The translations under genes and the position numbers were made by a program. A stretch of 9,525 nucleotides of DNA. Origin: Bacillota bacterium. GTDB taxonomy: Bacteria; Bacillota; Limnochordia; Limnochordales; ZCTH02-B6. The notes beneath the pieces are model-generated. The model ran no database searches and was not told the origin of the DNA. It saw only the letters and a program-made list of their open reading frames with translations. Where the stretch lies: assembly GCA_017578085.1 (NCBI GenBank), contig PKQR01000084.1:1-9525 (forward strand). The letters run 5' to 3'. Numbering within the stretch: position 1 is the stretch's first letter; every line of letters begins with the position of its first letter. Shown piece by piece: positions 1 through 6,117 of the stretch.

Positions 1-1451
1 ACGCGGGCGAACATGACCGGGATGATGAAGGTGTTGAACACCTCGTCGATGGCCGCGTTGGCCGGCCCCGGCCAGCCCACGTGCAGCGCCCAGTCCATGG
101 CCGACTCGACCTTCTCCAGCTTGTTGGGCCGGTCGCCCGTGGCCGCCGCAATGGGAGCGTAAATCGGGTCGTTGCGGAAGAACTCCAGGCGCTTGGCCTT
201 GGGGATGGCGTTTTCGAAGGTCGGGTAGTCGTAGCCCTGGCTGGCGATGAACTTGCCCGGGCCCCAGCCTTCGGCTTCGGCCACGTCCGGGTCGAAGCTC
301 TGCACCAGGTCCAGCAGGAACTGCTGCGCCGCGTCGATGACCCGCGTGTTGCCCGTGTCCCAGATGGAGTAGACGCCCATGACGTGCTCGAGGCCGCGCG
401 CCGCCTCCGGGCCCGCCGGCGCCAGGGCCGTGATCTCGGTGTTGACCGCGAACTGGATGGCCGGCGACGTTTCGGGGTTCTCGCCCCGCTCCAGCGCGGC
501 CAGGGCGTTGAAGTGGGTGACCCGGGCGATGGAGATGGCGTTGGCCGCCATCGACAGGCGCCCCGCCAGGTACTCCTCGTTGTTGCTCGCGGCCGTCCAG
601 GCAAAGACGCCCGGGAACATGGCCTCCTCGTACAGCTGCTTGACGAAGCGCAGCACGTCCAGGGTCTTCTCCCGGTAGGGCGGCTTGTCGAGGATAACGT
701 TGCTGTTTTCGTCCTGTACGGCCGTACCCCACGAGTACATGAGCGCCCGCAGGATCATGTTGCTGTCCAGTTCCTGCGAGAGGCCGAAGCCCACCGGATG
801 GCCCATGCGCTTGAGCACCCGGCCGGCCCGCAGGATGTCGCGCCACGTGACCGGCCCGCCCTCGGCGTGGACGCCGTCGAAGGCGTCCAGCTGCCGGGCC
901 GCCTCCCGCCACAGGTCGGCGCGATAGTGCACCGGGTCCGGCGCGAAGTTGTCGGAGAAGCCGAAGTACTTGCCGGTTACCGGGTTGTAGGTGCTCAACT
1001 GGGCGAGGCGGATGTAGTTGCCCACGCCGCCGGGACGGGCCGGGTGGGACAGGTTGAGCGCTTCCTTGATGAGGTCGCTGTGGTCGATGACCTGCGGCTC
1101 CAATGCCGCAGGCGGGCTCAAGTGCTGGATCAGGTCGTGGCCGGGGTCCTGGCCCGCCGCGACGCGGGCCGCTTCGGCCGCCGCGATGGCCGGCAGGTCC
1201 GCAAGCCCCACGTGGTCCACGATGACCCGCACGCCGTACTTCTCCGCCCACCGCGGGACGAACACGTTGTCGAACCACTGGTCATAGGCGGGGACGAAAT
1301 GCTGCCACTGCAAAATGCGCAAAGTGATCTGCCCGGACTGTGCCGACACACGCCGGGTAAGCCGGGGCGCGATGGCGGGTGCACCGACGGCGAGCGCACC
1401 GGCCCCTACCGTCTTGAGAAAGTCACGCCGCGTCGACTTGCCGTACCACAC
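1..1451 (-). CDS. Extracellular solute-binding protein of a sugar-type ABC importer, Tat-exported (partial, C-terminus beyond the window)
   Basis: Reading the minus strand from 1451 gives 483 uninterrupted codons with no stop before the window edge. The start is GTG at 1451-1449, preceded by AGGAGG (1466-1461) with a 9-base spacer. The N-terminus is a twin-arginine signal: TRRDFLK at residues 7-13, an Ala/Gly-rich hydrophobic stretch at 14-28, and a likely VSA/Q cleavage near residue 37. There is no lipobox cysteine. The mature part resembles family 1 solute-binding proteins: LRILQW at its start, a PDPVHYRADLW segment typical of this group, and GWPGPAN followed by EVFNTF near the visible end. 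It would capture the substrate outside the membrane and deliver it to the two permeases encoded just upstream. The gene follows the second permease by 125 bp and is probably in the same transcript. The substrate is probably a carbohydrate or related solute, but this is not determinable. Family is confident; the end is missing. Confidence 0.92.
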   Translation of the reverse strand, partial: MWYGKSTRRDFLKTVGAGALAVGAPAIAPRLTRRVSAQSGQITLRILQWQHFVPAYDQWFDNVFVPRWAEKYGVRVIVDHVGLADLPAIAAAEAARVAAGQDPGHDLIQHLSPPAALEPQVIDHSDLIKEALNLSHPARPGGVGNYIRLAQLSTYNPVTGKYFGFSDNFAPDPVHYRADLWREAARQLDAFDGVHAEGGPVTWRDILRAGRVLKRMGHPVGFGLSQELDSNMILRALMYSWGTAVQDENSNVILDKPPYREKTLDVLRFVKQLYEEAMFPGVFAWTAASNNEEYLAGRLSMAANAISIARVTHFNALAALERGENPETSPAIQFAVNTEITALAPAGPEAARGLEHVMGVYSIWDTGNTRVIDAAQQFLLDLVQSFDPDVAEAEGWGPGKFIASQGYDYPTFENAIPKAKRLEFFRNDPIYAPIAAATGDRPNKLEKVESAMDWALHVGWPGPANAAIDEVFNTFIIPVMFAR

Positions 1452-1576
1452 CGCGAGACACCTCCTGTGTCAGGATCGGTTGCCGCTGACGCTTGTACCC
1501 CCCGCGAACACGAACCGGCGCTTGCCCTTCTCGCCTCCCTTCCCGAGCGGCGCTTAAGAGCAGCCGGGAGCGGCCT
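1452..1576 (-). other. Intergenic leader between permease G and binding protein
   Basis: This 125-bp stretch separates the two genes on the minus strand. I see no convincing -35/-10 pair and no GC hairpin followed by a T run. A weak inverted repeat GTCAG...CTGAC (12-base loop, 1470s-1490) sits directly upstream of the Shine-Dalgarno site. It also contains GTTGCCG (1479-1485, plus-strand sense), which matches half of the 14-bp palindrome in front of the operon. Read-through from the permease genes is the simplest reading. A processing site that raises binding-protein expression is possible but not shown. Confidence 0.4.
1461..1466 (-). promoter_or_regulatory. Shine-Dalgarno site of the binding-protein gene
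   Basis: AGGAGG lies 9 bases before the GTG at 1451. It decides this start, since another GTG at 1461-1459 is out of frame and no ATG lies at the correct place before the Tat motif. Confidence 0.8.
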
Positions 1577-2437
1577 TTACTTGAACGCTCCGGCGGTGGT
1601 GAAACCTTGGACGAACCTGTCCAAGACGAGGTAGTAAAGAATCGCCACGGGGACGCTGGCCGTGAACGCCGACGCCATCAGCGGTCCCCAGAAGAAGATG
1701 TCGCCCCGGACCATGTCCTGCGGCACGCCGACGCTGACCGTCTTGACGGCAGTCGATGTGACAAAGGTGAGCGCGTAGATGAATTCCTGGGCCGACAGGG
1801 TGAAGCTGAAGATGACGACGGTGATGATGCCCGGGACCACCAGCGGGAGCACGACCCGGACCATGGCCCCCAAGCGGCTGCAGCCGTCGATCATGGCCGC
1901 CTCTTCCAGATCGCGCGGGATTGACTTGAAGAAGCCCATCAAGAGCCACGTGGAGAAGGGCACGGTGATGGTGGGGTAGACCACGATCAGCGACCAGAGG
2001 GTATTTTGCAGGCCCAGGGAACTGATGACCCGCGCCATCGGGATAAACAACAGGGTGGGCGGCACCAGGTACACGAGGAAGATCATAATCCCCAGCCGCT
2101 CGCCCCAGCTGCCCAGCAGGCGGGAAAGCGCGTAGGCGGCGGGAACCGCCAGCAGGAGGGTAATCACGATCACCGCCAAGCCGACGAGGGCAGTGTTGGT
2201 CAGCCACTGCACGAACGGCGTGCGGTTCAGCACATAGTCCCAGTGGGCGAGGGTCGGGGGCTCGTTGAACCAGAGGGGATTGTTGTTGGGGTTGTACAAA
2301 TCGCTGTCGCGCTTGAAAGCCGTGATGAGCATCCACGCAAACGGCAGGGCGGTGAAGACGACGAAGGCCGACAATAGGGCCGCATGGCCCGTGCGCAGGC
2401 CAGCCTTGCGCAGCAGGGCGCCAGTGGACGCCGCCAC
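1577..2437 (-). CDS. Carbohydrate ABC transporter permease, MalG/UgpE-like
   Basis: The product is 286 aa, the usual size for the second membrane subunit of sugar-type importers. The start is GTG at 2437-2435, with GGAGGTGA (2451-2444) six bases upstream. Six hydrophobic segments can be seen at about residues 18-40, 84-106, 118-139, 148-170, 200-222 and 250-272. The cytoplasmic EAA loop that docks on the ATPase is present at 178-203 (EEAAMIDG, then LPLVVPG). The C-terminus QGFTTAGAFK is the typical MalG-family ending. The gene lies one base after the stop of the upstream permease, and its ribosome site lies inside that gene's last codons, so translation is coupled. It forms a heterodimeric channel with the upstream permease. 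Substrate unknown. Confidence 0.95.
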   Translation of the reverse strand: MAASTGALLRKAGLRTGHAALLSAFVVFTALPFAWMLITAFKRDSDLYNPNNNPLWFNEPPTLAHWDYVLNRTPFVQWLTNTALVGLAVIVITLLLAVPAAYALSRLLGSWGERLGIMIFLVYLVPPTLLFIPMARVISSLGLQNTLWSLIVVYPTITVPFSTWLLMGFFKSIPRDLEEAAMIDGCSRLGAMVRVVLPLVVPGIITVVIFSFTLSAQEFIYALTFVTSTAVKTVSVGVPQDMVRGDIFFWGPLMASAFTASVPVAILYYLVLDRFVQGFTTAGAFK

Positions 2438-2438
2438 T

Positions 2439-3368
2439 TTACGTCACCTCCGTACGACGAGCGATGCGCAAGATGAGAATGGCTGCAATTAAGAGCACCG
2501 GGAAGAGGAAGAGGGAAGTGGCAGCCCCGACGCTCAGGTTGCCGCCGAAGATGCCGCGCAAGTACGCGGCGCTGGAGAGCACGTGCGTCGTGTCAAAAGG
2601 CCCGCCCCGCGTCAGCACGTAGACAACCGTCATGTCCGAGAAGGTGAAAACGGTGCTGAAGAGCACCGCCACGCTCATGATGGGCAAAAGCAGCGGCAGT
2701 CTGATCTGAAAGAAAATGCGCCAGAAGCCGGCTCCGTCCACCATGGCGCTTTCCAGCACGTCCCGGGGCAGGGCGCTGTGGCCGGCCATGAGGATCACGG
2801 TGGCAAAGGGGAACATGCGCCACACGTGCACGACGATGATGGCGATCATGGCCAAGTCCGGCCTGCCTAGCCAGAACAGGTTTCCCTCGATCAAGTTCAG
2901 CTTGTTAAGAAACCAGTCGATCAGGCTGAAGCGGGAGTGGAACATCCACAGCCACGCGATGGTGGTCAACGACACCGGCGCCACCCACGGCAGCAGGATG
3001 AGGAACATGACCAGGCCCTTGCCGCGGAAGTCCCGCTGCAGGGCCAAGGACAAGATGTTGGCCAGGATGAGGATGATGGTCTGGGAAACAAAGGTGAAGA
3101 TGAACGTGTTCCTGAGGGCGGTGCGGAAGGAACGGGTCTGGATGATTTGCCGGAAGTTTTCCAGCCCGACGAACTCGCCCACCGGCCTGCCCACGGTGGC
3201 GTCGGTCAAGCTCAAGTAGATGGCAAATACGAAGGGAAACCCGACCAGGAGGATGATGTAGAGGACGGCTGGGCTTAACATCAGGGGGCCCAGCACCCGG
3301 TCCCGGTTCAGCAGGCTGCGACCTCGTGTGGCGATCGTTGCGGTGGTCCGCTGCACCAGTTCTACCAA
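2439..3368 (-). CDS. Sugar ABC transporter permease, MalF/UgpA-like
   Basis: The product is 309 aa, normal for the first permease of this family. Segments seen are TM1 at about residues 28-53, further hydrophobic stretches at 86-110, 119-142, 171-195 and 228-251, and a last one at 281-301. The EAA loop is at 206-230 (ESAMVDGAG, then LPLLLPI), and the conserved TRGGPFDTT motif is at 253-261. The start is read as TTG at 3368-3366. An in-frame TAG six codons upstream leaves only this TTG or a GTG four codons later. The ribosome site is poor, a run of G at 3381-3376. This is the first gene of the importer operon, preceded by a strong promoter and an AT-rich leader. No ATP-binding subunit lies nearby; in many Bacillota a shared MsmX-like ATPase serves such permeases, or the gene may lie past the left edge. 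Confidence 0.94.
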   Translation of the reverse strand: MVELVQRTTATIATRGRSLLNRDRVLGPLMLSPAVLYIILLVGFPFVFAIYLSLTDATVGRPVGEFVGLENFRQIIQTRSFRTALRNTFIFTFVSQTIILILANILSLALQRDFRGKGLVMFLILLPWVAPVSLTTIAWLWMFHSRFSLIDWFLNKLNLIEGNLFWLGRPDLAMIAIIVVHVWRMFPFATVILMAGHSALPRDVLESAMVDGAGFWRIFFQIRLPLLLPIMSVAVLFSTVFTFSDMTVVYVLTRGGPFDTTHVLSSAAYLRGIFGGNLSVGAATSLFLFPVLLIAAILILRIARRTEVT

Positions 3369-3401
3369 CGGAAAGCCCCCCGTCTAGAAAATCGTCCACC
3401 G

Positions 3402-3415
3402 AGTTGCCGGCAACT
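3402..3415. promoter_or_regulatory. 14-bp perfect palindrome, candidate operator
   Basis: AGTTGCCGGCAACT equals its own reverse complement. It lies between the predicted transcription start (near 3492) and the TTG start at 3368. Size, symmetry and a central CG step are compatible with a LacI-family sugar-regulator site, but no regulator gene is in the window. It could also be a short RNA hairpin in the leader. Confidence 0.5.
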
Positions 3416-3451
3416 GTCTATTGAGTCTGTTATTAGCACTACAAGCAATAA

Positions 3452-3461
3452 GAGTATACTC
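3452..3461. promoter_or_regulatory. 10-bp perfect palindrome in the leader
   Basis: GAGTATACTC is a perfect dyad overlapping CTCGAG. It starts roughly 30 bases downstream of the predicted transcription start, a common position for a repressor roadblock. Role inferred from position and symmetry only. Confidence 0.35.
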
Positions 3462-3498
3462 GAGACATATTCACCCAAATTGTCGCGAGACTGGAAAC

Positions 3499-3528
3499 AT
3501 TATACGCCCGCCAGATTTCGAACGTCAA
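3499..3528 (-). promoter_or_regulatory. Sigma-70/sigma-A type promoter of the ABC importer operon
   Basis: On the minus strand TTGACG (3528-3523) is followed after 18 bp by a perfect TATAAT (3504-3499). Transcription would begin near 3492, giving a leader of about 124 bases before the TTG start of the first permease. It is the only near-consensus promoter I could find in the window, and it sits at the edge of an unusually AT-rich island. Confidence 0.78.
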
Positions 3529-3597
3529 GGGCGGCGGCCCAGGCCGATGGCGAGCGCCGGGCGGGCTCGTGGCCAGCGGCCGTGGAAAAGGGAACGC

Positions 3598-3615
3598 AGC
3601 GCTAGAAGCGCTAGA
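3598..3615. repeat. Tandem duplication of 9 bp at the helicase stop codon
   Basis: AGCGCTAGA occurs twice head to tail. The second copy contains the helicase stop (TAG on the minus strand, 3613-3611), so the first copy supplies a second in-frame TAG (3604-3602) three codons downstream. Small slip-strand duplication; no function need be assumed. Confidence 0.6.
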
Positions 3616-5839
3616 ACAGGCGGGAGGCGCGAACGATGTCCCGCTCGACGGCGGCGACGGCCTGGTAGGCGGTCTCGCGCAAGGCAAAAAGGGATTCCGG
3701 CGCGCGTGCCTCCGGGGCGCTCAAGGCGGTGGCGGCCGCCGCGGCCACCTGCCGCAGCAGGTCCACGGCCTGCCGGCAGAGGGCGACGAAGTCGCCGGGT
3801 TCCAGCGGGTAGCCGCGCAGCACTTCCTGCCAGTCCTCGCCCGCGGCCCACCGCTGGACCACGGGTGCGATGCGCGCCTCGACGCGGAGGCCCGCCCGGG
3901 CAGGCGGACCCGCCTGGCGCACGATGCGGTCGGCCGCCAGCTGCGCGGCGGCCAGCCAGCCGGGAGCGGACCGGGGCAGGGAGGCGTCCTGCGGCCGCGG
4001 TTCCCAGACGACCGCCGCCGCCCAACCCGCCAGGGCATCGGGCGCGAGGCTCGCCAGGGTGCCGTCAAAGGCCAGCTCGGTAACGAGCAGCTCCTTGACC
4101 CATATGCGGCGGCAAAACGCACCCTTGGCGGTGAGCTTGCCGTCTTCCAGATAACCGAGTTTCGCCAGAACAGAGGCGCGCTCCGCAAACTCCTCGGCCA
4201 GCGCCGCAGCGGCAAGCGCGCGGTCGGCGGCCTGGAAGCATTTGAGCGAGCGGCCCAGCCACCTTTGGACCGGTCCGGGGACGACCGGCCAGGACGGACG
4301 CGGTAGGCCGGTGCCGCCGGGACCCGCCGCACCGGCGTTGCCGGTTTCACCGTCGGACGGCAGGCCAACCCAGCGGCCAAGGAGGTTGAGCACCGTGGTG
4401 TAGGACAAGGTGAAGCGGCTGGTGAGCGGCTCGAGCGCCTCGGTTTCCCAGTCCCGGAGGCCCGCCTTGAGGAAGGTGTCAGGGTCCGCAAGGCAAATGA
4501 CGGTGCCCTCCCGGTCCAGGCCCCGCCGGCCCGCTCTCCCCGCCATCTGCATGTACTCCTGCTGGGTCAAGAGCCGGTACTGCTGGCCGTCGAATTTCTC
4601 CAGGCTGTCGAAGCAGACGGTGCGCACGGGCATGTTGACGCCGACGGCGAAGGTTTCCGTGGCGTAGACGAGGCGCAGGATGCGGCGCTCCAGGAGGTGC
4701 TCGACGATGTGCTTGACGATGGGCAAGAGCCCCGCGTGGTGCACGCCGATCCCCCGGGACCACAGCTCCACCATGTCGTCCAGGCCCGGAACGGCGCTCG
4801 GAGGCAGGCCCACCTGGTGCAGGATGTGGCGCACGGTCACCCGCACCGCTTCGCGCTCGTGGGGCTTGAGAAACCCGCGCCGGCGCGCCAGTTCCCGGGC
4901 CATCCGCTCGGCCTCGCGGCGGCTGAGGACAAAGTAGATGGCGGGAAACAGCCCCTCCCGCTGCAGGAGGGCGACCAGCTCCATATGAACCGCGTCGCGC
5001 CGCAGGCCTGAGCGGCTTTCCCTAGGCAAGGGGGCTTGCCGCAGGAGGGGGGCTTCGTCGACCGAGAGGGTGCCGGCCTTGAGGTCGTGCCCCGTCAGGT
5101 GTTGCCACAGGGTGCCGTAATCGACCAGCTGCCCCGCGGCGGTGAAGTAGCGGTGGCGCAGGGGCACTGCCCGCTCGGTGTGGACGACGGTGGCGACGGG
5201 CTCGCCCAGGACCGACTCCAGCCACGCTGCGATTTCCCCGATGTTGGGCACCGTGGCCGACAGCCCGAGGATGCGGCATCCGGGCGGCAAGAGGAGCATC
5301 GCCTCTTCCCAGACGGTTCCCCGCTGGGGGTGGTCGATGTAGTGAAACTCGTCAAAGATCACCCAGTCGACGTCGGTACTTGCGCCGCGGGTTTCGTCCG
5401 GCTGCGGCCAAGCCCCGGTCAGCGCCTCCCCAGTGTCGTCCGCACTCCAGGCCCCGCTGCCAGGCTGATACCAGCGGCCGCCGGCCGCGTTCAGGAGCCG
5501 GTTGCGCAGCACTTCCGTCGTCATCACGACCACGGGGGCAGCCGGGTTGAGGGAGAGATCCCCCGTCAGGATGCCGACCTTCGCGCCGCCGTAAAGCTCC
5601 CGGAACTCCCGGTACTTCTGGTTCACCAGCGCCTTGATGGGGGCCGTGTAGATCACCCGCCGCCCCTGGTGGAGCATGGCGTCCACCAGGTAGTCGGCAA
5701 TCAGGCTCTTGCCCGTGCCCGTCGGCGCGCTGACGAGGGTGGACATCTCCTGCTGGATGGCGATGGCCGCTTGGATTTGAAACTCGTCCAGCACGCACCC
5801 GCGAAACACGTGGGGTACCCTGGGCTGCCTGCGGGACAT
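3611..5839 (-). CDS. Ski2-like DExH-box RNA helicase (HelY/Mtr4 type)
   Basis: From ATG 5839 the product is 742 aa. All core superfamily 2 motifs are intact: Q-like DEFQ (18-21), Walker A SAPTGTGKS (37-45), Ia TAPIKALVNQ (65-74), Ib TGD (92-94) with TTEVLRNRL (107-115), II DEFH (163-166), III SAT (194-196), IV IYFVLSRREAERMA (301-314), V TETFAVGVNMP (394-404) and VI QMAGRAGRRG (431-440). After the core come a SLKCFQ segment (531-536) and a DSHCT-like helical C-terminal region (about 565-742, beginning near LTAKGAFCRRIW). There is no arch/KOW domain, which fits the shorter bacterial members. Family members unwind structured RNA in an ATP-dependent manner; the bacterial role is not well settled. 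Two unusual insertions are seen, at about residues 120-157 and 493-522. The gene points the same way as the importer operon but is separated from it by a separate promoter. Confidence 0.93.
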   Translation of the reverse strand: MSRRQPRVPHVFRGCVLDEFQIQAAIAIQQEMSTLVSAPTGTGKSLIADYLVDAMLHQGRRVIYTAPIKALVNQKYREFRELYGGAKVGILTGDLSLNPAAPVVVMTTEVLRNRLLNAAGGRWYQPGSGAWSADDTGEALTGAWPQPDETRGASTDVDWVIFDEFHYIDHPQRGTVWEEAMLLLPPGCRILGLSATVPNIGEIAAWLESVLGEPVATVVHTERAVPLRHRYFTAAGQLVDYGTLWQHLTGHDLKAGTLSVDEAPLLRQAPLPRESRSGLRRDAVHMELVALLQREGLFPAIYFVLSRREAERMARELARRRGFLKPHEREAVRVTVRHILHQVGLPPSAVPGLDDMVELWSRGIGVHHAGLLPIVKHIVEHLLERRILRLVYATETFAVGVNMPVRTVCFDSLEKFDGQQYRLLTQQEYMQMAGRAGRRGLDREGTVICLADPDTFLKAGLRDWETEALEPLTSRFTLSYTTVLNLLGRWVGLPSDGETGNAGAAGPGGTGLPRPSWPVVPGPVQRWLGRSLKCFQAADRALAAAALAEEFAERASVLAKLGYLEDGKLTAKGAFCRRIWVKELLVTELAFDGTLASLAPDALAGWAAAVVWEPRPQDASLPRSAPGWLAAAQLAADRIVRQAGPPARAGLRVEARIAPVVQRWAAGEDWQEVLRGYPLEPGDFVALCRQAVDLLRQVAAAAATALSAPEARAPESLFALRETAYQAVAAVERDIVRASRLF

Positions 5840-5848
5840 GGGCCGTCG

Positions 5849-5854
5849 TCCTTT
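5849..5854 (-). promoter_or_regulatory. Shine-Dalgarno site that sets the helicase start
   Basis: AAAGGA lies 9 bases before the ATG at 5839. It supports the 742-aa form over a longer open frame reaching 6037, whose extra 66 residues are Arg/Pro-rich and without family similarity. Confidence 0.7.
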
Positions 5855-6052
5855 CGCACGTCGCCGCCCATACCGCGCCGGGTGAAACCGTGTCCCCGCC
5901 GCGCGGTGAGCCGGCGCGATCAGCATTCGACAACCGGTGCCCCGTAGGCCTTTCCGGGAGGCCCTTGGAGACACGGCCAAATCGCGGCAAGGTTTGGCGG
6001 GGAGCCGGCGGGGCGGGCGCCAGGATGGACCCGCCAAGGCTGCAGGGAAGGT

Positions 6053-6069
6053 CTGCGCCCAGGGCGCAG
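6053..6069. promoter_or_regulatory. 17-bp perfect dyad (8-bp arms, 1-base centre), candidate operator
   Basis: CTGCGCCC and GGGCGCAG flank a single A. The centre lies 57 bp before the mocA-like GTG and about 220 bp before the helicase ATG. Geometry favours a dimeric protein site; as RNA it could form CTGCGC/GCGCAG with a 5-base loop. No T tract follows, so it is not an intrinsic terminator. Confidence 0.4.
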
Positions 6070-6117
6070 CGAAGCCGGTGCACGAAAAGGGCAGCGACGT
6101 GGAGGGGGGCCGAGACT

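Larger units (their letters stand above)
3369..3610 (-). other. Intergenic region with operon promoter and AT-rich leader
   Basis: This 242-bp gap between the helicase stop and the first permease holds the promoter and two perfect palindromes, listed separately. The stretch 3421-3480 has 21 G/C in 60 bases (35%), in strong contrast to the GC-rich surroundings. An imperfect dyad TATT-GC / GC-TAATA (about 3432-3450) is also in the leader. No tRNA, small ORF with a good ribosome site, or intrinsic terminator for the helicase gene was found. Confidence 0.6.
5840..6117. other. Divergent intergenic region between helicase and mocA-like gene
   Basis: The 278 bp separate two genes that are transcribed away from each other, so both promoters should lie here. 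The region is very GC-rich and I find no near-consensus -35/-10 pair on either strand. The one clear structure is the dyad at 6053-6069. Both genes have open frames extending into this region, but family starts and ribosome sites argue that it is non-coding. Confidence 0.55.

Noticed and set aside
81..1634. Long plus-strand open frame (over 500 codons)
   Set aside because: It is antisense to the binding-protein gene, which has a Tat signal, a strong ribosome site and family motifs. The plus-strand product is Arg/Val/Gly-rich without recognisable motifs; long antisense frames are expected at this GC content.
3453..3458. Second -10-like box TATACT inside the palindrome at 3452-3461 (minus strand)
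   Set aside because: No acceptable -35 hexamer lies 16-18 bp upstream (ATTTGG, AATTTG or CAATTT), so it is more likely part of the dyad.
3529..3597. Possible intrinsic terminator after the helicase
   Set aside because: Small GC dyads such as GGCC-GCT-GGCC and CGAGC/GCTCG are present, but stems are only 4-5 bp and no T run follows on the minus strand.
3569..4306. Plus-strand open frame of about 245 codons opposite the helicase C-terminus
   Set aside because: Same reason: antisense of a well-supported gene, with no independent coding evidence.
5036..5947. Plus-strand open frame of about 300 codons opposite the helicase
   Set aside because: It mirrors the helicase codons, shows no motif or ribosome site, and is low-complexity His/Arg/Pro/Gly.
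5840..6037. 66-residue N-terminal extension of the helicase
   Set aside because: The extension is Arg/Pro-rich, has no ribosome site, and family members begin close to the DEFQ motif. The ATG at 5839 has AAAGGA at good spacing.
5890..6117. 76-residue N-terminal extension of the mocA-like protein from ATG 5890
   Set aside because: The added residues are Arg/Gly/Pro-rich and precede the usual short lead-in to the LAAG motif. GTG 6118 with GGAGGG upstream fits the family length.
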